Source of the DNA: Calycina herbarum
Lineage: Eukaryota; Ascomycota; Leotiomycetes; Helotiales; Pezizellaceae
Assembly (NCBI GenBank): GCA_001414485.1
Contig: LLEY01000009.1
Location: 62,001 to 126,000, forward strand
Reading direction: 5' to 3'
Length of the DNA: 64,000 nucleotides
Position numbers and translations under genes: made by a program. The notes beneath the pieces are model-generated. The model did not search any database. It worked only from the letters and a program-made list of their open reading frames with translations, and was not told where the DNA came from. Positions 10,330-23,022 of the stretch are shown here, one piece after another; position 1 is the first letter of the stretch, and each line of letters begins with the position of its first letter.

Positions 10330-11890
10330 TCACCGCGTAACACTAACCTTCGTCGTCCTCAGAATCCCCTCAGCCCTAGCCTCCCTCTCTTTCTTCTTCC
10401 GATCCCTCCTCGAACGAGCACGTTCTCGTTCTCTCCTCACATATCTCATCCCTTCTTCTTCCAAGTCTTCTTCCAATTTTTCAAGCTTGCTTAACTTACT
10501 ACTTCCCAAACTCGCGCCGCTATTTTGTCTCCATAGTCCCATTTCTTCTTCTTCGCTCATCCTACTCCCATTCCTACTCCCACCCTTAACCCCGTACCCA
10601 CTCGGCCGTTTAACAATACTACTCGTACTCATCGTATCCCTAGACGGCATACTCTCCAACTCCTTATCATGGCCCAAGCTTAGCGGAAGTGAAATCTGCG
10701 GATCATGCGAACCATCATTATCGTTTGGTTGATAGAAACGGTAGTTTCTATGTTGATGTTGCACGACTCTGATTTGAGATTTTGACGTTCGGTTTTGTGA
10801 GTTGGTATTTGAGCGGAATGTGGCGTTGTCGAGGAGGGAGGCGAAGAGGGGTCGGAGAGTGGGGAGGGAGGCGGCGAGGATGCCGATGTTGAGTTCGACG
10901 TCGTTCCAGATGTTGAAGGCGTTGTTGAAGAGGATGTCGAGGCTAGTGAAGAAGGAGGAGAGGAGGTATTCTTTTATTATTCCTGAGGCGCATGCTGCGT
11001 AGCCGAGTCCGAGAATGCAGATCAGAGATAATTTCGTTCGTAAGTTGATTTTCAAGGGAAGGATCACTGGGATTGGGAGACTGGCAAAAGCGAAATCTGT
11101 GAAAATATTGACAGCTAGAAGATTGTCAGTAGATTCAACGCCTGTCGGGGTTACGAGGTAAGCTTACCGCCGTTGAAGAGTCCGATACTTCGGAATATTT
11201 CAATTTCATAACATTTTGCATTAACTCTGAATCTCAACTCAAAATCCCAAGCCGCATTAACAGGAAGACATTGGAAAATTCTAATCATGTTAGATATCGT
11301 AAAGGGCAGGACTGAGGCTTAACTCACAGTGTACCAACACATGCCAAGGTAAAGATAACCAAGAAAATCATCCAACCAATGATGAAGCGCTAGGAATTTG
11401 TCAGAATCGAACAAGAGAATTCTTTTATAAGGAGTCCTTACCTTGAACCACTTCCCTTGAACCAACCTCAGAAGAAAAAATCCAACAGACAATTTAACGC
11501 TGGTGATGCCAACAACAAGAATCCACCCATGGTGATAGCTGTAGTGCAAGATGTCCGTATAATTTGACATCTGATGAGGATTTCCAAAATGTTCTCCAAC
11601 CCCAAGATGAACCTCAATAACAATGAAAACAAATGCGACAATAGAACAGAGCTAAGTCTGAAGTCAGTCGAGAATTAACAGCAGTTGCACAAACATACCA
11701 TAGCAAAAAACATCAAGTAATCATCAATCCCCAATGTATTGAGGATCGCCGTCCTCACATACAACCTCAAAATAACAACCGCAGTAGCAAAACTAGTAAA
11801 GAAACCAACAACCCCAAGAATCATCCGTCCATGACTCTCGGGTGACACCGGCGGGAACTCATAAGGGGCGTCTTGTCGTGGTAAAAACAT
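10330..11890 (-). CDS. Pth11-like rhodopsin-domain membrane protein (PF20684 type)
   Basis: Read as five exons: 11890-11699, 11651-11442, 11389-11328, 11280-11168 and 11114-10330, giving 453 residues. All four introns are 47-53 nt with GT-AG borders and keep phase. The protein has seven hydrophobic helices: MILGVVGFFTSFATAVVILR, the DDYLMFFAM/SIVAFVFIVIE pair, WILVVGITSVKLSVGFFLLR, WMIFLVIFTLACVGTL, the FTDFAFASLPIPVILPL segment, LSLICILGLGYAACASGII, and a last amphipathic segment. The FQCLPVNAAWDF loop and LRLYVRTAI...GIDDY pattern are typical of fungal SAT4/Pth11-related receptors. The cytoplasmic tail is long, Ser/Arg-rich and ends in a charged coiled coil (KLSKLEKLEEDLEEEGM). The ligand is unknown. 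Confidence 0.82.
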
Positions 11891-14800
11891 ATCATCAAAA
11901 GGAAGAATCCAAAAACCCGTTGAATTGAATTTCCCAGAAATTCGAACGACTCTTTCTTTTTTTCCAGAAGGGACTCGCGTGTGGGGATGAATGCCTTAAG
12001 TGTTGCCGTTCTATATTTCCCCGGATTTCGCGGATGCTGGGTCAATAATATAGATCTATAGCTTTGAATCGACAGTAGGGTGCAATATACTATATGCAAG
12101 TTTTCTTTCCGGCACTGTGCGCCCCGGGTTTTTTGTAACTTCAATCCATGCAAGGACCCCTCGGGTCGTTGAATGATTTTATTACAAAAAATGTGTATTG
12201 GACGCTGGGGCCTGTATCTGGGGAGGATATCGTTATTTGACTGGACGCATCCCCTCGAGTCTTGTGCAACGAAAAGAAGGAAATGGTGCACAAGACCAGC
12301 TACCCGAACTTTGAGTTCCCATGATCTGCAACTGCGGGATTGCGAGTGAGTGAGCAAGGTGAACAACTGCTTTTCCCAATGCACGACCACGCCATAGGTG
12401 GTTTCCCGGTCGGGATTCTCAGAGCCAACGGTCCCAACACACTATATGCTTCACGGTAAGTGGATCGGAAGCATGGACGGGAGGAAGACAAGGGGCAAGG
12501 ACGACATAGGCTGATAGGTCTTCTTCCGAATTGCGGGGAGAACCATGAACTATCCAACCAGTATGCAGGAAATCAGATGAGGGCTAAATTGAGCAACTTG
12601 CAGGCTGCATACCGAAAAAATTAAGAAAAAGGCTCAGAGCGAACATTGTGCATGATAATAAAACGATAGCTATTTTTCTCTTTTCTCTCGACCCTCCCCC
12701 CCGCTGATGGGAATTCTCCTCCCACGACTTTGAAGGGAGTCGTGGAATGGTGGGTGGCAATTGCAACGTGGTGGTTCTAGGTTTGCGAGTATCGAGTCTG
12801 GATTTGATATTGAAAACCTCAAACCGGCAACGGCTACACACCAAATCACTACTTGGCAAACGGCAGAGTACATCGAAATATCTATTTGAAAATCGGAGCG
12901 AAATTCATCTTTCTGGTGAGGTCATCGTCTTCAGCTGAACGATAACAGGTGTGCATTCGGAATTCCAGAAGGATTCTCGCAAGCCAAAAGAAAATGTGGC
13001 GCGCATAAGATAACAAGCCTCAATCTCCTTCAGCACAACTATGTGCGAAGCCGTAGGTTATTTGCATCTCAAACTTGGTTGAAGCAGTTGTGTGTATCGA
13101 TTATTGTAGGTGTGCAGTCTTGTTGGTGGCTGGTTTTTGAAGAAGCCTCCAGGGGTCAAGATGCCGTAAGCGAATGGGAATGTAGCCGAGGAGATTTTGG
13201 CCGAGTCCGGCCCGTCATTTCCATATATACAAGAAGAAGCGGCATCAGCCGTTAAGTTAAAGATCTTATTGTTCTATGTGATATATACAAGGTTCGGAAT
13301 AATGATGTAGGGTATACGTCACAGTATGAATAGTGATATGCTCTAGTGAGAATTCTGCAAATTAAATTCTTGAATATAATAATTCAAAATCGATTTTCAA
13401 GAACTTCCTGGCTCTCAGTGCTGCTTTTCATGTCCAGTCACATGTCTAGCGTTGATTCCCGCGTTTCTGAACCTTCCTTGTCTTCCCTCGCCAATGAACA
13501 ACGTCACCAAATTTCAACCACACACTTTTCAGATTCGTACAGGCTTACAGCATATCAGTTACCCACCGCCATTACCAGTCGTCTGCGACAAGGCCCAGAT
13601 AACCTGAAATGGATACGGAAGCAACATCTGCGAACATATGCGACCCGTGTGTACGGAGTATGAACAACGAATTCAAGAGTACACATGACCCATGAAATCG
13701 CAAAGGCTTCGAGAAACTGAAGACTCTCACAAAGTTGCTACAGAGATGCACGCCGCCGAGAAAGCCTCCCTATTCCTTCACTGCATCGATGGCCTGTCAA
13801 TGAGGCTGATTTTAGTCGCTCTTTTCCCAAAGAACATAGACGAAGAATATGCAGATGGCCTCCAACACGGAGATGACCCAACATCTCATAGCCACACTAC
13901 CAGGAAATCGACTCAAAATTTCTTAGCGACTTCAGCTGGGCGGGCGACTGCCTTATCTCTGAACTCTCTCCAACTCCTAAGCGTATCAGCGATATCAAAA
14001 ACTCTCCTTGACCTGCTGTCATAGCAATTGCTGACACGCATGTTGCGCCATGCGAACCAAAAACTGCAATATCGCCGCAAGTCAAGGCCATTTCAATATT
14101 GTTGGGTTCGTTGTGAATGGTTACCGTCAACTTTCGTGCGGCTGGACTGCATGTCTCGCGTGGCCTAGACTCTGAATTGCGCGTCCGTCAATCCATGGTG
14201 GGTTGGGGGAAGTGTGTATCTGGGTGAGACGAGTCGAAAAGTCGAAACGGATTTTCTTGTTGCATTATTTATACTTCCCTTTGTATATTTGGACGAGCAA
14301 GTGCTGTCTCTTCGACTCACAATTCTGTGTCGAGGACTATTCATCTGCCGAGGTGTAAGGTTTTTACACCCTCTGAAACCCTGCGATGAATACCTTGTCG
14401 CAGATCGATGTGTTCCAGCTCAGTGGCAAGGTACATTTTTGATCTTCGCTGTAGAGTACATCCCAAGTTCCTGTTATCATGTACTTGTGGTAATTGTGGG
14501 GTACAAGGGGCTCTTGTGGCAAGGATTAAAAAAAGATAGCGATGATCTATTGGTGGGTAGCTACGGCGGGACTCACTGGACCCGGACATACTCCAACGTT
14601 TCTTTGACTAATGTTTTCAATTCAATCATTGTAGTTGTACTTCATGGTGGTGTCTTGGAAGTTTTACGGTCTATTTCAAACATCACTCCCGACTTTAATT
14701 GAGGCTATTTGATGTAACTTTTATCAGCTAAGTTTGCGTATCCCTCTGGGTTTGATACTCTCTTACTGCTTTGCAGCCAAGAGAACAAGAAAAATAGGTA

Positions 14801-15104
14801 GGCATAGAACTCGTTCAATGGAGTACCTGTACGAGCCGTGTCACAATCTTTGTTACACACTCAGGCTAAATAATAATTCCAACAGTCTAGGTCAGCTCAA
14901 AACTCATAATATACACTTGGATGTACTTGATCTGGTGCAATATAGACCCAACTATACTTTAGTTCTTCTTCATCGGCCATACTTTTTCTTCGGAATTCAC
15001 ACCTAACCCGCGTGGTTTCACATAAAGTTACACATCAAGCTTAAAAGCCAATTGTTTATCGTGCATATAAGTTGCAGATTAACTTGCCATCGTCATCTGC
15101 CAAC
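11891..15104. other. 3.2-kb gene-poor stretch
   Basis: No frame on either strand looks like a conserved protein, and no splice-consistent set of exons was found. Base composition is normal, so this is not RIP-altered repeat. The longest frame (14214-14702, +) has no recognisable motif and weak coding character. It may hold regulatory DNA, an old pseudogene or a noncoding RNA. Confidence 0.4.
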
Positions 15105-16603
15105 ATGCAGTTCAAAAAAGCCTTGTTTATGCTGCTTTCTGTATTGGGTTCAGTTCGCGGTGCTTCAACCTCCGATCTGGGATGGAAGATTGGTTGGAAG
15201 CCTGCCCCTTCAACCCAAACGGATTTTTTCGCTGCACAAGGATTGGCTAGACTTGCAGAGGATAATATATTGGGGCACGGTCACGCAAATTGTTCCCTTA
15301 CCAATGCAGCCAAACGTAAGGAATGGTAAGTGCCGTGATGTTCATTGTGAGCACAGCTAATCAAGAAAATAGGACGACTTTACCTGCAAGTGAGAGGAAG
15401 GCATATACGGATGCCGTGCTTTGTTTGATGTCAAAGCCTTCTAGGCTGGCTGCATTGGATCCGAATTTGGCTCCAGGTGCGAAGACTCGGTCGGTCGAAC
15501 TATAATCCATTTCACAGAACAATGACTAATTCTCCAATAGGTACGATGACTTTGTCGCAATTCACATGAATAGCACCTTTTTCATTCATGCCACAGTAAG
15601 TTGGTTGACTAGGTTCGAAGTTGATTATCCCCGTCTGACAGACACAAGGCAAATTTTCTCTCATGGCATCGATACTTTACTTGGATTTATGAGCAAGCGC
15701 TCAGGAAAGAATGTGGATATACAGGCTACCAGCCAGTAAGTATCGCATTCCTTTCTTATTCACATTCGCTGACAATTTCCCAAGTACTGGAACTGGGCCA
15801 AAACAGCCTTTGACCCAGTCAATTCCCCCATGTTTGACGGAAGCGACTACAGCATAGGAGGCAATGGAGTCTATGAACCCCATAATTGTACAATGGCACT
15901 TCCAACATTGCAAAATTGTATCCCGCCAGGGGTAGGAGGTGGATGCGTTGAGACTGGTCCTTTCAAAAAGTAATATCCCCAATTTTTATTCCTCGTTCTA
16001 TGCCAACATTCGATAGCTACTCCGTCAATCTTTCCCCAGCAGCACCCACCCTCCAAGTTCCAGAAATCAACCCCACCTTACCATTTCTATCCTGCAACCC
16101 GCGATGTCTAAGACGAGATGTAAGTTCGTGGGTATCTAGTAATTGGACGAAGGACAACGATATCGCGGATCTGATCACTCAAAACTCAGATATCTACTGG
16201 TTTCAACAAGTAATGCAAGGAAATGGATTCATAGATGGATTCTTCGGCGTTCATACAGCTGGTACTTTCCCCTCCAAATATCCCATTTTCTCCTCATAAC
16301 AAATTTTTCACAGGTCACTACACAATAGGCGGCGACCCCGGAGGAGATTTTTTCGGCTCGCCCGGCGATCCGGCATTTTGGCTTCACCATGCTCAAATCG
16401 ATCGTGTATGGTGGATATGGCAGAATCAAAATTTGCCTGAGAGACAGAATGCTATTAGTGGGACTATTACTTTGAGTAATGTTCCGCCTAGTCGGAATGG
16501 GACGTTGGATGATTTACTTGATTTGGGGGTTTTGGGGGATGTTAGGACGATTGGGGAGGTGATGGATACTACGGGTGGGCCATTTTGTTATATTTATGTT
16601 TAG
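15105..16603 (+). CDS. secreted tyrosinase (short, OrsC-like type)
   Basis: Read as seven exons: 15105-15325, 15373-15489, 15541-15595, 15649-15735, 15785-15969, 16017-16261 and 16314-16603, giving 399 residues. Phases agree across all six introns. MQFKKALFMLLSVLGSVRG is a signal peptide. Copper site A: His121 (DDFVAIH), His129 (FIHAT) and His138 (SWHRYF). Copper site B: His301 and His305 (FGVHTAGHYTIGGD) and His328 (PAFWLHHAQIDRVWW). All six ligands are present, so the enzyme should be a type-3 copper monophenol/diphenol oxidase. There is no C-terminal shielding domain; the protein ends shortly after the core. Intron 2 would use donor GTCGGT, which is unusual, but only this donor keeps ...KTRYDDF in frame. 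No biosynthetic cluster surrounds it. Confidence 0.88.
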
Positions 16604-17273
16604 AGGGCAAATGGTGGGATGGAGAGAGAGGTGTTTGGGGCTCTCTGGGGTTTGATAAAGGGGGGTTGGGACTGGGTGTGAGAGTGGTGTAAGAGATATA
16701 TATGAGGTTACTCTAATGAGGTTTTAGATTGTTTTATTTTGAGTTTGAGAAATTAAAGACAATTGGCTATAGTCTCAGTGAGAGACAGCAGAGGTGATGA
16801 TGTGCTGAAACTTGACTGTTGGATCTAGTAAGTCTGCAAAGATCCACCAAGTGATGTTAGCAATTTACTCTGGGGTTTGTTTAGTATCTGAAGAGAATTT
16901 ATCAGACGCAGAATACATCACGGAGGCAGTTTGTCTCTTGGGGAAATACTATTCTTTTTACTCTTTGCTTCAAGATTGGGAATTTCAATTTGGTTTAACT
17001 ATCTACTGTTCAACTATCTACTGGTTTCTCTTATGGTTGCTGGGTACCCATGAGTAGAAGACTTAGGACGAGTTGGCCCTTTCTGGGCAGGAGAGCTATT
17101 GCTTGAAAAGAGTAGTCTGAAAAAACTCCTCCGTTAGAGGTCTATCTACGGTCAAGACAGTTTCCTTAGGTTTCTGCTTCTTTCTTTGCTTTCGCTCTGT
17201 CTTAGATGCACGCTTTGGCATTCGAGATGTGACATCTACGAACAGGTCTTGAAGTAGGATTTTATTGGGCATC
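16604..17273. other. convergent intergenic region, nothing recognised
   Basis: The region lies between the tyrosinase and the F-box-like gene, which converge. It contains T/G-rich 3' UTR-like sequence and no coding frame with protein character. Confidence 0.5.
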
Positions 17274-18478
17274 CTATGCATGGCGGATTTGCAAAATTGA
17301 TCGAGCCTCTTTTAGGTCTCCGTGCTCGATACTGTTTTGGCAATACTCCACGTATGCCTCTACGACTTCTTGGGAGTGCTCAGGGTCCTGGTACGGTTCA
17401 GGATGACAGAAGTCTTGCATTAGTTTCTTTGCGAGCTTCGCTTGATACTCCCCCAACCGTAACTCGTGCCGGCATTTCCAACATGATTTCCCCTCGTCCT
17501 TGGGGATTTCTACCCAAGGGGAGGGTTCGTGAACGCAGGATTTAATTGAGCAGTGGCCCAATGCCTTCAATGATTCAGCGACAGCCATCCAAGTGCAAGC
17601 AAGTGTAGCAACCTTAGCAAAGTTTTCATAATCGTGAGAAGCGGCATTTCCGAGTGCCCAGTGCGACATCATGAGAAACGCAATGATGTAAGTCGAGCGT
17701 GCATCAATATATCTTCCTTGTTTTTGGAATGCGTCACCTTGGCTTTTGATTCGCTTTGCCTCTTGGGGAGACCCCTCCTCACTCCAAGCAGGCAAATCTG
17801 AATTTTCCAGAAGCAGTTGGGTGTTCTCGATATCTAGACCTTTGATGCATATGTCGCAAGCTGGTTCCCGAAGACCTCTTAGATCTCTAGCTAGCTTCTC
17901 TGCCAATCGGCTGTTATTGACATAGTACTTGCTAGTGGTATTGAAGTCTAGAGTTATCTCGACTAGTAGTGGATCCACGAAACGTCGACTCAGATACTCA
18001 ATGTATCCTTGTCTAAACTGGAGCTATACACCGCGTTGATGAGTTGAATAAACCTGGGCAAGTACCTAGCAGCAAAAACAACGTGATGGTAATCACCTCT
18101 ACACCAACCCCTGGTTTTACACTTCTTTTGCTTTGACTCTTTCGTCTTACTGCCGTGTGTTAGATGGATATGCAAGGCTGTATCAGGAAATCTTTCTTCC
18201 CTAATGATCAATGGGATGACTCTGCTGACACGGTACCTTAAGAATCTACAATCGGTCGCGGAAACTGAGACCAAAGTGTTTTCCTCGTGGAAGGCCTCTA
18301 GAGCTTCAATGGAAAGTTGTTTGTTTGCAGTGAAGGTTTGTGCTGGCACTTTCCATTCTAAACTTTCACTCCTTAGGTTCCTTTTTTCCTCCCAACCCCA
18401 GTTATTCTCGACGGAGAGATGCTCACGTAGGATCAAATCTCGAATCTCGCGGGGGAGAGATGTAAATGTAGTTGGCAT
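17274..18478 (-). pseudogene. F-box-like protein gene with an apparent one-base frameshift
   Basis: From ATG 18478 the frame begins MPTTFTSLPREIRDLIL, an F-box-like motif, and runs to a TGA at 17990-17992 (...YSSSLDKDTLSI). The next frame, open from about 18020 and continuing to 17274, carries the evident remainder: IEYLSRRFVDPLLVEITLDF, then a helical TPR-like region (RIKSQGDAFQKQGRYIDARS) and a Cys-containing segment (CWKCRHELRLGEYQAK). The junction falls near 17998-18008. No GT-AG intron of plausible length joins the frames in phase. The choices are a real frameshift, an assembly error, or an unusual short intron. F-box-like proteins of this type are numerous in fungi; the substrate is unknown. 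Confidence 0.6.
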
Positions 18479-19914
18479 ATTGGCGATTTTACTTTTTGTG
18501 TTTGATTGGGGTTGTTGTTTGTTGATGTGGAGGTATGAATGAGTTGTGAATGTATGATTTATTGGAGCTGATCTTGTAACCTTGAGGAGTTCAAATATTG
18601 CAAAATGATTGTTTCCTACAGCGCTGGATGTACTTTGCTTTGTGACTGCGAGCCTGAACAATGTGGTTGTTACCTGAATGGAAGAAAAGAGCGTCGTTCT
18701 TTGGAAAGAGCCATTATTCACCTTTTGCATTTTCGTTATTGTTGTTGAATGATCAAAGATTGAATAAAGAAACTAATGTCTTTTGCATGACTAGTCAAAG
18801 AATCAGAGTCTATCGGTATTGGCTGGAGCGAGACCTCCTGGTTATGTCCTTTGTATTGAGCTTGCAAATTGGCGAAAAGGGCCTGTTAAGTGGCTCAACT
18901 ATAGTTGTACGTGTAGGCAAGTGGAACGATATTATATTAACTGGCTTCGAGCAATGGGATTCGTTATATGGTTCGCTTAGTGTGCTCCTCGTCATCATGA
19001 TTCTCGTGGCTGTGTGTAGAACGATGACAGCGACTCTACACCAGAGTACTGAAGGATATAAAAATACCTCGGAGTTTGAGAGTCTGATTGTTTTCGAATA
19101 TTGGCTTTTGATTCCGTTAGCTGGCCGAATTAAGTATCTCCAAGCTGAATAGGGAGGGTCATTTCCATTCGGGTTCGTCGCATCGGAGGGTGAGCTTGTT
19201 CCCCCAAACTCGGGACCTGGTATATTGGATCTTCTTAAATAATATTTGACGTGGTTCCGAGGTTCCCGAGAACTTTGATTTCGTGCCTTTCATCGCTTGG
19301 CACGTGATATCAATATAACTTGTCAATTTAGGTTTCATCAAATATACCACTTTACCTCAAAAAGAATTATCTATTCCTTCCAAAAACCTCCAACTAAACA
19401 TATCTGCATAGGAAATCTTCCAGTGGTCGAGATAAATACTGATAATACCCCTGAAAGGTCACGTTTTTAAATGGGCTGGGAGATCCAAGCGAATTTAACT
19501 CGGCGCCAAGATGACAACAATTTCAATTACTTTAACATTCCTTACCAATAAGGCCTGATGCCTCTGCACCCGAGACGCTCCCAAGTGTGCCAATGTCTTT
19601 GTATCCGCTCCTGATGGCGATTTGGCGCTCCCACAAGTCTGGGCAGAACTTGGGATTACGGCTGTGCTGCGCTTCCCAGCTTGGCGGGGTCAGATGAACG
19701 AAGATTGCCATCATTCATCCCATCTCCTTTCCCCTCATTCCCGTAAACCTTTTCCTGTTGTTGACCATTATTTACACTCGTTAATTTTCCAAAACACTGT
19801 TTCCATTCAACTCTTTTTTCCATCTGGAACACTATTCATGGTTTAGATTCCGACGTTTTCCTTTTTTCGTCCGTTCTTTAATTTGCTACCAAAACATCCA
19901 ACACATCCAACATC
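18479..19914. other. intergenic region between divergent genes, nothing recognised
   Basis: This 1.4 kb holds the promoters of the F-box-like gene (-) and the GH76 gene (+). The 100 bases before 19915 are CT-rich with CAACACATCC words, as in fungal 5' leaders. No other supported gene. Confidence 0.5.
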
Positions 19915-21338
19915 ATGAAAATTCCTTCGTTATCCTGTTCAGTCACTATCTGCACGCTTGCCGGACAACTTGCTCATGCTGCTATCACTTTAGATCTTCA
20001 AGATGATAACTCTATCAAGAGAGCGGCTAGCACAGTTGCGTATGACATGATGAAATACTACACGGGAAACAAGACAGGAGATACACCTGGAAATTTGCCA
20101 GATCCTTATTACTGGTGGGAATGCGGAGCCATGTAAGTCATGGATCTTTAAATCCAGTATCGGATTTGAGCTAACAAGTTTTCTTTTCTCACAGGTTCGG
20201 TTCATTAATCAATTACTGGTATTATACAGGAAACACTGAATACAACGAGGTCGTGAGTCAAGGAATGTTACATCAAGCCGGAGAAGAATACAATTTCATG
20301 CCAGTAAATCAGTCGAAGACGTTGGGAAATGATGATCAGGCATTTTGGGGGATGGCAGCAATGACTGCAGCAGAGACAGGATTTCCGGACCCTCCGGATG
20401 GAAAGCCAGGCTGGCTTGCACTCGCCAAGACAGTATTCAATACGCAACAACCTCGATGGGATCCTTCTTGTGGTGGTGGACTTCGATGGCAGATTTTCCC
20501 ATTCAATACCGGATACAACTACAAGAACTCCATTTCGAATGGCTGCTATTTTAATTTGGCTGCACGACTCGCATTGTACTCGGGGAATACGACATATGCA
20601 GACGAGGCGGTCAAAACTTGGGACTGGATGTGGAATGTAAATCTTATCAAACACGACACCTATCATATCGTTGATGGTGCCCATAATACCGACAACTGCA
20701 CCCAAATGGATGCGAATACCTGGACGTACAACAGTGGTGTGTTTCTACTAGGAGCTGCTGCGATGTACAATCACACGAACGGCAGCGAAATATGGAAAAC
20801 CCGGATCGACAGATTGATTGAAGCTGGCTCAAAGTTCTTCATGGAAGGAGTCATGTTCGAAGGATGCGAACCTGCTGCAAAATGCAATGTCGATCAACGA
20901 AGTTTCAAAGCATACTATACTCGATGGCTCGCTGCCACAGCTAAACTGGTACCATACACACACGATAACATTATGAAAGAGTTCCAAGTTTCTGCAACAG
21001 CCGCAGTAAAAACCTGTACTGCCGGAACCACCGGAACAGCTTGTGGACTGAAATGGACGGATATGAAAAACGATGGAAGTTTGGGAGTAGGCGAGCAGAT
21101 GGCAGTAATGGAGATTATACAGAGCAATTTGGTGGACAAAGCTCCCAGGTGGAGATCAGCAGTCCTAGGAACTGGTACGAGTAAAGGGGATTTGGCGGAT
21201 ACTGGAGCGACGACAGATGCTGAACGACTATTGGGAAAACCTGTAACAACAGCCGATAAGGCAGGAGCCGGGATTTTGACGGCGTTGGTGATTGTTGGAA
21301 TTATTGGGGCCGTTGGAATTATGCTTACTCCGGATTGA
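19915..21338 (+). CDS. GH76 mannan endo-1,6-alpha-mannosidase, Dcw1/Dfg5 type, GPI-anchored
   Basis: Read as exons 19915-20132 and 20195-21338, giving 453 residues. The 62-nt intron is GTAAGT...CACAG. A signal peptide covers about residues 1-22 ([17 protein letters not shown]). The GH76 core includes YYTGN, WWECGAMFGSLI, the catalytic Asp pair at 119-120 ([10 protein letters not shown]), [20 protein letters not shown], and the Cys-rich [11 protein letters not shown]. The C-terminus is a hydrophobic GPI-anchor signal ([18 protein letters not shown]) after a small-residue stretch. Dfg5/Dcw1 proteins are thought to cross-link GPI-mannoproteins into the cell-wall glucan, acting at the plasma membrane and wall. 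Length, motifs and topology all agree with the family. Confidence 0.93.
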
Positions 21339-22140
21339 TTTTGTGTTAGAGTGGGTTTTGGGATGCATTTATTTGGGAGTTTTGTTTTTACAAAACAGCA
21401 TTGGTGTTGGTTTATGGTTCTTGGATTGTAGTTTTACTATTTTTTCTTCTTTGGGATTCTTTGGGAGACAAGGGAGCGTGGCTCGATACTGCAGCCTTAT
21501 TGTAAAATGTTAAATATTTATCTTTACAGTTGTAAGGCTATCCATCTCGGAGCCAAGTGATCATACCTTTGGAAATTAGAAACTGTTGAGAGGGTTTCCC
21601 CTTTATATGCAAAATATTTTCTAGTCTACGATTTTCTCCCATCTTGTTGTTTATTTGCTTCTGGCTTCTCTTGAGTTATCTAACTTATCGAAACTAGGCG
21701 ATAATACTTTGGACCCCTTTTTGACTGAAATCTCTGTTCTTTTCCATTATAGTTTTGTAACCCAACAAGCAAGATCTGCACAGTTCTTTTTCCCATTCTC
21801 AAAGCTCAAGTTTTCATTCTATTGCCTCTGAAGTGAGCCGCGGTTTAATTCCACATAAGAAATTCAAAGTCCAAAAACCCGGCGACTTCAACATCATTAC
21901 TGAGACATCGGGATTTAAAGCATACTCAGGATACATGTAGTATCCCAGATTATTTCAGCCTTTCTAAAATCCAGAAGATGGACCTTTTGTCACCGCACGT
22001 ATACTGAATAGCCGAGAAACCGTCTACAGAGGTACGTACGCAAAGTCAGTGTGAGAAATGAGTAGAGTAGAGTAGAGTAGTAACCACTACTCTACTCTAC
22101 TCATAGTACTCTAAGTAACTCAGAGTAGTACTCTGAGTAT
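21339..22140. other. intergenic, hairpin next to the transposon island
   Basis: 3' region of the GH76 gene, followed by a spacer with no gene. A near-perfect GAGTA-based inverted repeat lies at 22060-22102, followed by further ACTCT/AGAGT palindromes up to about 22138, immediately left of the pogo-like element. Confidence 0.5.
22060..22102. repeat. AGTAG/CTACT hairpin
   Basis: Four to five AGTAG units, a short AACC loop and the complementary CTACT units form a long perfect stem. It sits about 40 bases outside the left end of the pogo-like element and may be a recombination or insertion hotspot. Confidence 0.7.
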
Positions 22141-22439
22141 TCGGGCCGTATCAGGCCGGGCCGGGACGAGACTCAGAGTGGCGTCGGAGTGGCGTCCAGG
22201 GCTGCCGGGAGCTTTAGCGAGATCTCCTTTCTACTCTATTTACAACGTAACTTCTTTAATAATAGCCTTATTAAATTAGCTGTTAATTATATAATAATAA
22301 ATATAAGTAACGTGGTTTATCAGTGCGCCGCGCATATCAGCATGCCGCGCACTTTCCCACTTCCCTACTACTTCAAAGTATAATTAGTTAACTACACTAT
22401 ATAAATTTAATTAAAACTACTTTTAATCTGATAAACTAG

Positions 22440-22852
22440 ACATATCTACATCTACTTGACAAGTTTGCGCATTATGACTAGCTTTTCTACAAGTGCTACA
22501 GCGCCTACTAGTTAATTTCCCCTCCCTCTAACTACCACCCTTAATACGTATATCGCGTCGAACCTGCTTATCTACGTCCTTCTACGCCAAAATATCCTAT
22601 ACATCCTCTATAGTAAGTATACTGCCTTAACAAATACAAGTCTTCCTAGCTCTGCGACGCTTACTAAGGGCTTTATTTACTACTCGAAGTGTACGTACCT
22701 TAGTAGTTAAAAGGGTTACTTTATAAGCTAATTGCTCTATGCCTTTTGCTAACGTAACAACTGTTTAGAAAATAGGTATTAGCGAGCTTCCTTAGTGACT
22801 AGTAATCCGGTCCTTAACAAGAGTTGTTTATAAAAGAGCTTCGGCGGGGTTG
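22440..22852 (-). pseudogene. pogo-like transposase, C-terminal part with Cys-knuckle
   Basis: On the minus strand this segment reads as the usual C-terminal tail of Fot1/pogo transposases: a Lys/Arg-rich region and a CCHC-like knuckle (RRCSTCRKASHNAQTC near 22480-22530). It is the far half of the transposase whose main part lies 22 kb to the right. It is noticeably less RIP-altered than that part and keeps many C and G bases. Confidence 0.7.
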
Positions 22853-23022
22853 TGTTACGATCCATATCTGAAGGCAAAGGCACAAGAGTATATGTGTATA
22901 TATTCGAGAATTTAAAGCTACAGTTCTAAGAACGAGGGAACGCGGAATATATACCCTACGAAAAAAGGGGTATTCCTGCTAACTGTAAAGAGCCTTTAAT
23001 CTCGTTATAAATCCGTCTACTA

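Noticed and set aside
14214..14702. 162-codon frame in the gene-poor stretch
   Set aside because: No domain, no plausible relatives and poor coding character; not reported as a gene.
15105..21338. Tyrosinase-centred biosynthetic cluster
   Set aside because: Neighbours are an F-box-like gene and a cell-wall enzyme; no synthase, transporter or regulator is present.
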